A stretch of DNA of 64,000 bases from NCBI GenBank assembly GCA_039000515.1, contig JBCFYV010000935.1, positions 1,775,594-1,839,593 on the forward strand, read 5' to 3'. The stretch comes from Timema cristinae (lineage: Eukaryota > Arthropoda > Insecta > Phasmatodea > Timematidae). The notes below the pieces were generated by a model that saw nothing but the letters and a program-made list of their open reading frames with translations, had not been told where the DNA came from and ran no database searches. Below are positions 23,460 through 33,540 of the stretch, one piece after another; positions within the stretch are counted from its first letter, which is position 1; each line of letters starts with the position of its first letter. Made by a program: the position numbers and the translations under genes.

Positions 23460-24815
23460 TATATAGTTCAGTTGTTCGCGAATATCCCACAGGTTAGAGA
23501 TTGTAGTTTAGTCGTTCGTGAACAAATGGCATATAGCTTGTAGTTCAGTCATTCACAAACAAATGGTATATATTGTAGTTCATTCATGAACAAATGGTAT
23601 AGCTTGTAGTTCAGTCATTCACGAACAAATGGTATAGCTTGTAATTCAGACATTCACGAACAAATGGTATAGCTTTTAGTTCAATCATTCATGAACAAAT
23701 TGTATAGCTTGTAGTTCAGTAATTCACGAACAAATGGTATAGCTTGTAGTTCAATCATTCACGAACAAATGGTATAGCTTGTAGTTCAATCATTCACGAA
23801 CAAATGGTATAGCTTATTGTTCAGTCATTCATGAACAAATGGTATAGTTTGTAGTTCAGTCATTCATGAAAAAATGGTATAGTTTGTAGTTCAATCATTC
23901 AAGAACAAATGGTATAGCTTGTAGTTCAGTCATTCATGAACAAATGGAATATAGCATGTAGTTCAGTAATTCACGAACAAATGGTATAAGTCTTAGCTTG
24001 TAGTTCAGTCATTCACGAACAAATGGTATAGCTTGTAGTTCAATCATTCACGAACAAATGGTATAGCTTGTAGCTCTGTCATTCACGAACAAATGGTATA
24101 TATTGTAGTTCATTCATGAACAAATGGTATAGCTTGTAGTTCAATCATTCACAAACAAATGGTATAGATTGTAGTTCAATCATTCATGAACAAATGGTAT
24201 AGCTTGTAGTTCAGTAATTCATGAACAAATGGAATATAGCTTGTAATCAATCATTCACGAACAAATGGTATAGATTGTAGTTCAATCATTCACGAACGAA
24301 TGGTATAGCTTGTAGTTCAGTCATTCACGAACCAATAGAATATAGCGTGTGGTTCAGCCATTCACAAATGGTATAGCTTGTAGATCAGTCATTCACAAAC
24401 AAATGGTATATATTGTAGTTCATTCATGAACAAATGGTATAGCTTGTAGTTCAATCATTCACAAACAAATGGTATAGCTTGTAATCAATCATTCACGAAC
24501 AAATGGTATAGCTTGTAGTTCAGTAATTCATGAACAAATGGAATATAGCTTGTAATCAATCATTCACGAACAAATGGTATAGATTGTAGTTCAATCATTC
24601 ACGAACGAATGGTATAGCTTGTAGTTCAGTCATTCACGAACCAATAGAATATAGCGTGTGGTTCAGCCATTCACAAATGGTATAGCTTGTAGATCAGTCA
24701 TTCACAAACAAATGGTATATATTGTAGTTCATTCATGAACAAATGTTATAGCTTGTAGTTCAATCATTCATGAACAAACGTTATAGCTTGTAGTTCAGTT
24801 GGTCATGAATGACCT
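23460..24815 (+). repeat. 35-bp satellite array
   Basis: About 38 diverged copies of a 35-bp unit (CACGAACAAATGGTATAGCT, then TGTAGTTCAATCATT), with short variants. A ~309-bp block beginning GGAATATAGCTTGTAATC occurs at 24231 and again at 24540, so segments have been re-duplicated as a higher-order unit. Confidence 0.93.
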
Positions 24816-25039
24816 TCCTACAGATTGTAATTTTGTGGTTCGTGAACGACCGACAGAAATCTTGAGGAGCTCGCATCCAACCTACACCCATGCACGAGTT
24901 TTAATTATAGTTTAATAATATTTATTGGGACAGATGTGATTATTGCTTGTAGTTTTGGATCCATGTGTGAGTACGTCAATAATACCATTCTTATAGCAAG
25001 AAGCATTTAGAAAATACAACCTTTTTTATGGTCAACTTT

Positions 25040-25440
25040 GATAATATTTTACTATCATATGATGATAATGTATAGGTATGTATTACCTTCTACAAAAAGT
25101 GACACCGGCAGATCACATGACTTGACGTATGAATACAGGAAAATAGATTTATCAACTTTTCCACCCCACTCGGGTGGCTGAATGGACAAAGGCTCTACTC
25201 TTGCAGTAGACCATGCTGCCGATGACGGGTAGATTGAGTTTCGATTCTAGGTCAGGTGTACTGAGGTTTAAAAAAGTGTTTTCCAATCCCCCTTCACGAA
25301 AATGCGGGTAAATACATATAAAGATAACCGTCATCATCCCTAAATCCACTAGCCTAGCTAGTACATAAGCGTATAACGTGAATGGGTAGTAAGATGCTGC
25401 GCTGTCAGATAAGGTTATTTCTATGAAAGTTGAACCATAG
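25040..25440 (-). mobile_element. MITE-M copy split by a SINE
   Basis: The left part holds the family core (CAGATCACATGACTTGACGT near 25110-25130). The right end CTGTCAGATAAGG resumes after an inserted SINE at about 25165-25401. The uninterrupted order is seen at 55130-55250. Confidence 0.65.
25165..25401 (+). mobile_element. tRNA-derived SINE, family B-like
   Basis: A-box-like GGTGGCTGAATGG and B-box-like GAGTTTCGATTCT are followed by the family body (CTTCACGAAAATGCGGG) and tail (AACGTGAATGGGTAGTAAGA). It lies inside a MITE-M copy, so it inserted later than the MITE. Confidence 0.75.
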
Positions 25441-26065
25441 GTTTTCTAAACAAAGGAAATGTCAGACGTGAAGTTGAAGTCCAATTTTATCCTCCACGTT
25501 TCAGTTTCCTCGTGATGATGTCATAGACATTGACATATATCAAAACCAAAATGGTCGATCTTAACACTACATTATCAAGGGATATCTCAGACAAAAATAT
25601 GATTCATAACTTCCCCTATATGTATTCAATTTAATAAATCATTTCTGTATTTAACATATTAATGTAATTTCAAATTAAAGTTCCTTCTTAATCATCCATT
25701 TTAAATTATAGCAACAATTTGGTTTAATCGATTTAACAAAATTACTATTAACTTACTATACTAAGTAATGTAACTGTTTATTTTCACCTAAAAAACATAT
25801 TTCTAATAAGAATTGTATTTAATTATATTCAAGTAAACATTATATAATCAATTTTTTCACTTTTATGTAATTTATTAACCATTTTACTTGCTTTTCCCCC
25901 ATATTGTTTACAAAATTCATATAATTTTTTAACATATACTATCATTATATATATTTTCTCAAATCTTCCCCATACTATTAACAATTTGATGATTAATTAT
26001 TTTCATTCTAAGAATACCCTAAACAATTAATCAAACATATTGGTTTTATACTAATTAATGTATTT
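25441..26065. other. No gene recognised
   Basis: Strongly AT-rich unique DNA. Confidence 0.4.
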
Positions 26066-26071
26066 ATGTAT

Positions 26072-26240
26072 AGACTGTCTGATTTTTATTGGAAGAGCCT
26101 TTACTTTACAGAAATATACTAGATCTTCTTTCACATATTCGCAATTCAAGCCATGGGATCTACATCTGTCATTTTTGATAGATATTATCAATACCTACTC
26201 AATAGCACTGCTAGTGTAGTACAATGTTACCAATTTTGAC
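26072..26240 (+). mobile_element. MITE-M copy
   Basis: Contains AATTCAAGCCATGGGATC and TTTTTGATAGATATTATCAA in the family order, ending near GTACAATGTTACC. Confidence 0.6.
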
Positions 26241-26299
26241 CGTAAACGAATTTGTTAATATCTTCTAGAAGTATGTTAATTTTAAAACTGTAGTGTGTA

Positions 26300-26334
26300 A
26301 TGGGCCTAAGTTGCCGCCACCCCTTCACCAACTT
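26300..26334 (-). mobile_element. Solo hAT-type end
   Basis: GACCACCACTG at the right edge, with a C-rich stretch before it, matches the right end of the hAT element at 44804-45613 (AAACCACCACTG). No matching left end was found nearby. Confidence 0.35.
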
Positions 26335-26733
26335 AGACCACCACTGCATGAAATATATCTAGCAATATATCACGTGACGGGACATATGACCTTATGAAAT
26401 AACTTAAGTGACTGTTGTAACGGTCAGATACTGTAATACGGTGCTATTTCTAAGAGATATATCTCCATGTCATGGATAAACGTGTCAACTGTTACTGCCA
26501 CGTAAACAGAGCGTTTCGCTCTGAGAGGCAGTAGGATGAATTAGAGACACTGTTCACTGCTGCCTACTGTGAATGTTGAAGCACTAAAAGAGTGTTTCCT
26601 AAACTGTGGTACGCGTACTCCTGGCTCTAGACCGCGTGCGGACATTGCGAGGTGGTGGCTTCGCACGGCTCGCTCTGTCCATACCTGATATGCTCTCCCT
26701 GAGGATTGCGCAGCGCACGTGTGTTCGCAGACC

Positions 26734-27222
26734 GTGTGATTGTCGGTAAGCCGGTCGTGCTCAAAGGGACCTCAGTGCGAGGGAACGTCACGTGTGTTGC
26801 GAGCCGTGTGCTTGTCGGTAAGCCGGTCGTGCTCAAAGGGCCTCAGTGCGACGGAACGTCACGTGGGGTTGCGAGTCGTGTGCTTGCCTAAGCCGTCGTG
26901 CTCAAAGGGCCTCATGGGGGCGTCACGTGTTCGACCCGTGTGAATTCGAAGCCGGTCGTGCTCAAAGGGGCCTCAGTGCGAGGGAACGTCACGTGTGTTG
27001 CGAGCCGTGTGATTGTCGGTAAGCCGGTCGTGCTCAAAGGGGTCTCAGTGCGAGGGAACGTCACGTGTGTTGCGAGCCGTGTGATTGTCGGTAAGCCGGT
27101 CGTGCTCAAAGGGGCCTCAGTGCGAGGGAACGTCACGTGTGTTGCGAGCCGTGTGCTTGTCGGTAAGCCGGTCGTGCTCAAAGGGGCCTCAGTACGAACG
27201 AACGTCTCGTGTGGACGGTTGT
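26734..27222 (+). repeat. 72-bp GC-rich repeats with CACGTG boxes
   Basis: About seven units start near 26734, 26806, 26878, 26937, 27007, 27079 and 27151. A typical unit reads GTGTGATTGTCGGTAAGCCG onward to GTTGCGAGCC; the third and fourth are degraded. Most units carry CACGTG (for example 26789-26794). Since 72 is a multiple of three, long frames open on both strands; I do not call these proteins. Confidence 0.9.
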
Positions 27223-27254
27223 GTCGTTGCCTCACTCCGTACTTCACACGCATC

Positions 27255-27462
27255 ATGGACGTCAACGAGGTTCTACGTCAAGTAATTCAACTTTATGAGA
27301 GTAATCGATTAACATGGGATGCCGAAAGTTCAGAATAGTATAATAAAAATATAAGATAAGTTTCGTGGCGTGGCGTGAAATTTCCGTCGAAATACATTAT
27401 CAAAGAACTGAAAAATAAATGTAATATCACTGTTGGGATCTTACAGATGGGAGAAATAATGT
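27255..27462 (+). pseudogene. MADF-like domain remnant
   Basis: An ATG at 27255 opens 27 codons that include VIQLYESNRLTWDAESSE, then a TAG followed by codons for YNKN. A later segment in another frame (about 27427-27456) reads SLLGSYRWEK. The spacing of LY-x(5)-LTWD, the EY-NK step and a G-S-Y-R-x-E-K segment resembles the MADF DNA-binding domain found in insect regulators and transposon accessory proteins. A stop and at least one frameshift break it, and an AATAAA lies just after the first stop. Moderate recognition only. Confidence 0.4.
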
Positions 27463-27640
27463 CGTGTACTGACGCGCGTTGTCCGTGATGGTTTCATTGC
27501 TCCACTGACCGTGCGTGCGACTATCCAAACTATCTTATGATGCACGGATGTCTCAAGCCGAGACGCGCGTCAATATCTGCCTCGCGTTATAAGAGTAAAC
27601 GAGAGATGTCAACACGTACGATGTGTACCACAGGGTTTTA

Positions 27641-28905
27641 TTAATATTAATTATTTTTTATAATATACAATTTTATACATAATTGAAGGCAGATTTTGAC
27701 GTGATGTTAAGCTTCAAAGCCTTTATTTCCCTTTGTTCGAGAGTTTGTTTAGTTTACCACTTCAGTTAAATAATATCCAGAAAGTCAGTTTATACTTTGC
27801 AAGAATGAAGGTATTTCCCCCCTTTTTAAATTAAGAGCTAGAGGAGTGATGTTAGTTCAGTGGCGCACTCAGAAATCTACTTTTGGGTTGGTCATACGAA
27901 CAAGGTCTTAGCCTAAATGAAACCTTTTTGGATAAAATTGGCAGTGGGATGGAGTTTCTAGGGGAATTACCTCTTAACTGCTTGGATTCAAGAAAATGTA
28001 TGGAGTATAGAGCATATTCGGAATTTCCTCGTGGTAACTGAGGGAAGGGATTCTATTAATGTAAAAGGCCTTAACTACTCTTCATCGAAATAATTATCTA
28101 TGTTCTTATTTCACATTTGGGTATCTTGGAATTACTGTAAATGTGTATGATGGTTTTTTTAAATTATTATTATCATATGTTGTTTGGAAATGTAATAGCC
28201 TTTATATTGAGCACATATTTACTTTTATTGTACTTAGTTCAGTTTAGGATCTTAATGAAACTATTTGGCGTCTTGGTAGGGGCACATTCCCAGATTTATC
28301 CCCTCTAGGTGCCTCGCTGCTTTGGATAGGCCACAACCCCAAAAGTGTTAAGAAAAGCGAAAAATTGGGAGAATCAGATCTAAAAGTTACCTATTTTATC
28401 AATCTGACAATACATTTTAAATAAGTTAGAATACCTATTACTGTTATCAGATACAAAACTAAAATATAAACATAAGCGCTTGATATTATTTAGTTGTATT
28501 CAATATGTTAATAAGATCTTCCCTCTTTGGAAATCTATACGAATCTCGACCGTTTGTCTCGTTTGTCCCCTCCTTAGCGCCCGCGTACACACAGTAGAAG
28601 TGTCAGTTAATCTAGAAGGTGGTGTAAATGAGCAGCCATGTCGTGAATTCTGTGGAAACAAGCTGAAGACGAAAAGGTGAGAGGGGGTGGGGTGGATAAA
28701 ACAACAGTTGACTGTCTGGCAGCCAAGTTCCTCTGTTCACGGCCTCCACTTTGATGTAGAGTAGGCACGACCTCCAGACAGAGGTATTGATAACGTACAC
28801 GAATATCACAGACCTCTGTGATCTGTTAACATTCTGACATGGGAATATTTGGTGGGACGAGCTGTCTGCGGTAAGGTTTCTGTTTAGTGGGGCACAAGCA
28901 GGCCT
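27641..28905. other. No gene recognised
   Basis: Mixed unique DNA. A hAT-like end (CAGTGGCGCACTCAGA at about 27860) has no partner that I could find. A short frame at 28480-28680 ends near AAAAGGTGAGAGG, which resembles a splice donor, but nothing supports an exon. Confidence 0.35.
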
Positions 28906-28909
28906 AGTA

Positions 28910-29035
28910 ATTATATATATATTTATATGTATGTATGTATATATATGTATATATATATACATATATATATATTTTATATTTATCCATTAAATATATATAT
29001 ATATACATATATATATATTTTATATTTATCCATAA
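28910..29035. repeat. AT microsatellite with 50-bp duplication
   Basis: (TA)n stretches interrupted by TATTTTATATTTATCCAT, which occurs twice, about 50 bp apart. Confidence 0.85.
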
Positions 29036-29157
29036 AATACGTTGATTAGAAACTTATTTTACTGATCTTATGAAACATTTTAGTCAACCATTCAATATGT
29101 GTGTAACAAATTCCATATGCATTTTCTATCATATATTTATTATTATTATTATTATTT

Positions 29158-29401
29158 AGCACCACATCTTACTACCCGTTCGGGTTATACGCTTAAACAC
29201 TAATTACGCTAATGGATTAGGAATTGTGAAGGTTGAATTTTAGAGGAAGTGAACCCGCATTTGCGTGGAGGGAGAGTGGAAAACAATTTAGGAAAAATCA
29301 CCCCCAGTTCACCCGACTTAGATTCAAACCTCTATTTCCCCGTCCTCAGCAGTCGAGCTCAACAGGATTAGTGCGTTAGTCAACTACGCCACCGAGGCGG
29401 G
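29158..29401 (-). mobile_element. tRNA-derived SINE, family B
   Basis: A nearly full minus-strand copy: tail TCTTACTACCCGTTCGGG, body CCGCATTTGCGTGGAGG, B box region GATTCAAACCTC and A box region CTACGCCACCGAGGCGGG. An (ATT)n tract precedes it. Confidence 0.88.
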
Positions 29402-30600
29402 TTTCAAATATGTAATCTATCTACTTTATGATGATTATAAATGTGCAACATTTATCCTATTTTTCTTTTGTACTGTATCTTCCCTAAAATATTGATATAA
29501 GATCAGTATTTGAGAAAAAAGTAGAGGGTATTCTATCATAATACGCTACTAATCTGAAATTTTTTTCTTTCTTCATTTTTTTAACCCAAACGTGTTAAAA
29601 ACGATACTACAAAAATCAAGTTAGGATATTTACCAACCACAGAAGTTCGGTAGAGAGATGAGTGTATGATGTCACAAACATGGTGGCAAAGTGAATATTA
29701 GTGAAGACTTCTCACGTATAATTTATTCCTAGTGATGACAGGAAAGCACAAAATGGTAAAGGCACAAGGATATGACATTAGTTGTTTTCTAATCCAGAGC
29801 GTGACCATAGCAACCTCTGTACACTATAATTGTCAGTTATAGTCAAGCATAGTTCTGGACCAGAATACCTTCCCCGTGTATTCGTGATGGGGGGATACAG
29901 TTGAAGATTCATTAACACACCAACCTTCACGACCTCTCTGACACAATGTATATCTTGGAGTTTCGACTTGTTTATTATAATAGCATATATTATCCTTGGA
30001 AAGTCAATACAACTTACCTTTAAAGACTTAAGTTTATGTATTCTCTAGTTAGCCTGAAAGAAGGCAGTGTTAACTTCATCGATTCCAATAAGTCTGTTGA
30101 TACTATTCACTGTAAACGGAACGTATATCTGTAAGTATTTTAATACGTTAAACTATTTAACTGATATCGTTCAGATGGAGAATGTATACATAATTATATC
30201 ATACATAATTGTTATTTATGTTTACAGATTCATACAAATAAATTGTTCTTTACTTTACGTAATAAATACAAAAATACAATTTATAATGAGAAAATGACTT
30301 AATAGATATTTAATAAATTTCACTTATTTATTTGATTTCGTAATAACTTCATTTAAATTAGAACAAAACAAAAATATACATACACATATGTGTGAAAGTT
30401 TGTTTGTAAAATGTTGGTTGAATATAAGAATGTATTTTAATGATTCATATATTATTTTAAGATTATTTACTATGGTAATATACAATATAAATTAGAGATA
30501 TTGTAAAACAGGTGTCTATATTGATACCAGTAATTTTCTACTTTCAATTTAATTTTCAATCTATCAATTGTCAATCACTAATTAAAATAGCACTGCCCCA
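29402..30600. other. No gene recognised
   Basis: AT-rich DNA; the 76-codon frame at 30067-30297 is low-complexity hydrophobic and unsupported. Confidence 0.4.
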
Positions 30601-30614
30601 ATTTATATAGAAAT

Positions 30615-30938
30615 TTCTAACTCGAGAATCATGGGTGATTTTTTTAAGGTATTTTATGTCAGAAGAAACGAGCGATTTTCTTTCACTATCTTTCTTCAAC
30701 TAAACAGCCAAGTCTACAGCTGTTAGTCCAAACTTGTTTCAAATTTTAGGTTGCAGACTACATTATTCTACCAAACGTTTTAAAACTTCCACTGAAATTT
30801 GGAGTGCACTATTACAACGATGTGTAAGACTGAATTTACAAAATTATCACAAATTCTCGCAAAAAAATCTCTCATTTTACTCAATTGATAGCCCCATAAA
30901 ACTCGCTTAGATGCATAGCATATAAAAATGGCGTTTCT
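30615..30938 (-). pseudogene. Ankyrin-repeat tail of the NACHT-ankyrin gene
   Basis: Minus-strand translation gives a frame with NSVLHIVVI, then after a frameshift VEVLKRLVE, and then NKFGLTAVDLAV around internal stops. The N-K-x-G-x-T-A-x-D-L-A and L-H-I-x-V-I patterns are those of ankyrin repeats. An upstream ETPFLYAMHL may be another repeat start. Together with 33541-35810 it appears to be one gene whose ankyrin region was split by the hAT element at 30937-33540. The gene is broken by several stops and frameshifts; the 3' end probably falls near 30615. Confidence 0.55.
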
Positions 30939-31086
30939 GAAATGTTCAACCGGGACACCGAAATGCATAAATTTAAACATTTTATTTCTTACATGATAAT
31001 ATTTATATATGATTTACTTAAACAAGAAGAAGCACTTTGAATGAGGAATAAAAATTTGAACTATATTTACATGTACTTTTCATTGG

Positions 31087-33058
31087 CTAGGACTTTTTTA
31101 TAAAGTCTTTTTTAGTTTTAATCTTGTTGTAAAAATCTTCACAAGCTAATCCGATATTAATTTTACATGTCATCAAGCCTTTAGCCGTAGATTCCTTCAT
31201 TAAACCCCTATCATCAGTCCATGCCTTGTTCATCAACGAAAATACTCTCTCAACTGGTGCTGATGTCCCAGGTAAGCAGAAGGCATACTCAACAATCTTG
31301 ATCAGATTGGGGGCTTCTATATGATTCTCCTTGAAGTGACCAAACATCCTGAGACATTTTTCTTCACTTGAAATAATCACATCTCTGGTAGTCTCTTCTT
31401 GTTTCCACTGTTCCCAATTTGACTGCAAATACTCCTTAGCAAGCACAAGTTCGTCAAACAGCTGATCATTGTTTATTTTCATATCGGGTACATCAAGAAT
31501 GTTATTAATAATTTCAGCAAAAGTTTCGGTGTTTTCCCAATCAACAGCATTTTTTTTTGGTCAGATTGACCCATGGCAACTGTTTAACGTTTACAAAACT
31601 ATTCTCCCAGAGGTCCAAGTATGCAATTTATCTTTCATAAAAGCCATCAAATTCTTCTTTCGCTCTGTTACAGACTTTGTCATATAGATTCCTGTAGATG
31701 TTCTTTGCGCCCATTGGGATAAAGTTTGAAGCCTTACTTTCTGTTAGGTTTCTTTTGAGATCTTTATGAGCTTCAGCAACCTCAAAAGTTGTAGTGTTAT
31801 CTTTTTCCATTCCCAGGATGGCCTTGCTAAACAGTGCAAGCTGTCCGTGGACAAACAACAAGTAGAGCTCACCCGTTGAATCATTAAACAACTTTTTTAT
31901 TGTTGATGGGCACATTTTTTGGTCTAAGAAAAACGCTTTCAAACCTTCAAAAATCTGTAAAATTCTTTCCAGAGCGGGCATCATAGATAGAAACCGGGTG
32001 TTCCCATGTTGAATGAGTTTACGGTGCTGTATCTCGGCATATTTACAAAATTATTTTAGTTTAGTTACATGGACTGTGTGTATGTGGAAGTATTTATAAA
32101 ACTTCACCAGTAAGGCCTCAATATCGAATGGGAGACTGTCTATTGCAGTTTGCACACAGTTGTGCACAATATGAGCTCCACATAAGATTCCATTGATTTC
32201 CCGTCCTAGGCTATTCTTAAGTCAATGGAAAACATTGTTTTCTCCGATTCCATGGATTTCCCGTCCTAGGCTATTCTTAAGTCAATGGAAAACATTGTTT
32301 TCCCCTGCTCTTTTCACACCACCGAAGTTAGTGTTGCAGTTATCTCCACAAAAGCCAAATACTTTGTTGTTCAAATCGTTTTGCAACAGGACAGAGCATA
32401 AGTGATTTGTAAGAATTTGAGATGTTTCATCCGCCAAATATTTGAAATCTAACAGCTTTACTTGCACACCTGAATTAGGATTAAAGTAGCGCACAACAAT
32501 TGGCAAAAGTTTCATATCCTTTCTGTTTGATGCATCCATACTTACAGATACGTAGTTTGACTTGGTCAAGTCTTCTTTAAGCTCTTCTTGAGCTAAAGAA
32601 GCAATGGCATTTAAAACTATTGCCTCACACTTAGTTTTTCTGAGTGAGAATTTAGGTTCAAAAAACTTAGAAATTAGTTTTGATGAACAAGAAGTCGAAT
32701 TGAAACTTAGGCTATGGTTTGCTGTGTGGTAAGCAAATGTCGCCTCTTTCGCTGCTAAGTCTAATTTATTGTCATTAGAACTCGCAGTCTTAAAAAAACT
32801 GGTCAGTTTTGATGAGCTAGCAGCACATGCTCAACTATTTTTGTGTTTACTCGGCTGCAAATGATCTTTTATATCGGATCGACCACCGTGAGCAACCGAA
32901 AACTCAGAATTACAATGTGAACATTTAACTCTATCGTCTTGATGTTTATTACCAGTAACAGTAAATGCCTTCTTCAAAAAAGGGAATTCATTCTGTAAAT
33001 CCTCGGTGAATTTACACGACCGTTTTGGCATTTTAACAGAAAACGCATAAACTTTCAC
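31087..33058 (-). pseudogene. hAT superfamily transposase, broken
   Basis: About 650 codons, single exon. Domains in order: an N-terminal BED-type zinc finger (VKCSHCNSEF, later DHLQPSKHKN, C2H2 layout); a core with VSMDASNRKDMKLLPIVV and GFCGDNCNTNFGG, which hold hAT catalytic-core Asp motifs, and LCGAHIVHNC with the C-x2-H motif; and a C-terminal dimerisation domain with PVERVFSLMNKAWTDDR. Two in-frame start codons (33058, 33031) are possible. Breaks: stops near 32829, 32290, 32230, 32055 and 31627, and a frameshift at a T run near 31550. The stops at 32230 and 32290 are one mutation copied by a 60-bp tandem duplication. It is related to domesticated BED/hAT genes but is itself a dead transposon gene. 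Confidence 0.85.
32187..32306. repeat. 60-bp tandem duplication in transposase
   Basis: Two adjacent 60-bp copies sharing TTTCCCGTCCTAGGCTATTC and AAGTCAATGGAAAACATTG; they differ at one base (CATTGAT / CATGGAT). The duplication is in frame, so it added 20 codons including a TGA. Confidence 0.93.
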
Positions 33059-33540
33059 TTAAAACATAAATAAAAGAGCGCTAGATCACTAATACTACAG
33101 GCACAGCAGATGGGTACTGACAACTGACTGACTTATCTCAATCGCAAGCGGCTAGCGCCAAGGTGGGCGTGTCCAACGTTATTTCACATGAGGGGGTGTA
33201 GCATGCAGCGAAATCTCTTCTGGCGCTAAAGCTACACCCCTTAGTGCCCAATATTGGACTCGCCCGGAGAGCGGGATGGCGAGACAAGACGATAGGATAA
33301 CAATATTATTAGCAGACTATGCCTCTTCCACAGTTGTCACTTTTCATACAGTACAGTGAAATAAATGACAAAGTATTTATCCTAAATAATACTTCACAGT
33401 TAATTATTTTTAGACTTTTTGTTCATCTATTTTAAGAACTATAATCAAATTTAATTTTTACCGGGACGTGAAGTAAACCGGCCGGGACACTGGGACTTTG
33501 TCTGAAAACCGGGACTGTCCCGGTCAAACCGGGACGTCTG

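Larger units (their letters stand above)
26590..27640. mobile_element. GC-rich non-autonomous DNA element (candidate)
   Basis: The left edge has CTGTGGTACGCGTAC (26604-26618), of the kind seen at hAT-type termini. The right edge has GTACGATGTGTACCACAG (27616-27633), its imperfect inverted match. Base composition rises sharply between these points against AT-rich flanks. The interior holds 72-bp repeats and a MADF-like frame. The ends are imperfect and no target duplication is clear. Confidence 0.4.
30937..33540 (-). mobile_element. hAT DNA transposon (near full length, inactive)
   Basis: The right end TGTCCCGGTCAAACCGGGAC (33516-33535, then GTCTG to 33540) has a decayed inverted partner at the left, CAACCGGGACAC (about 30947-30958). 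Four CCGGGAC motifs crowd the right terminus (33460-33540). A perfect 10-bp inverted repeat, GGGGTGTAGC (33193-33202) / GCTACACCCC (33231-33240), lies in the 5' leader. The transposase frame occupies 31087-33058. Flanking DNA on both sides reads as ankyrin repeats in the same orientation. No intact 8-bp target duplication was found. Confidence 0.68.

Noticed and set aside
23460..24815. CRISPR-like regular repeats (also 7266-7795, 52600-54160)
   Set aside because: Units are contiguous without unique spacers and the DNA is eukaryotic; these are minisatellites.
23460..24815. Nuclear-receptor half-sites (AGTTCA / TGAACA) in the 35-bp array
   Set aside because: Spacing differs from known inverted response elements and the motif recurs only because the unit does.
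26627..27338. Several overlapping open frames on both strands across the GC-rich repeats
   Set aside because: They are by-products of a 72-bp unit lacking stops. Only the short MADF-like part after 27255 has any family resemblance.
27860..27880. hAT-like end CAGTGGCGCACTCAGA
   Set aside because: No inverted partner or target duplication was found within several kilobases.
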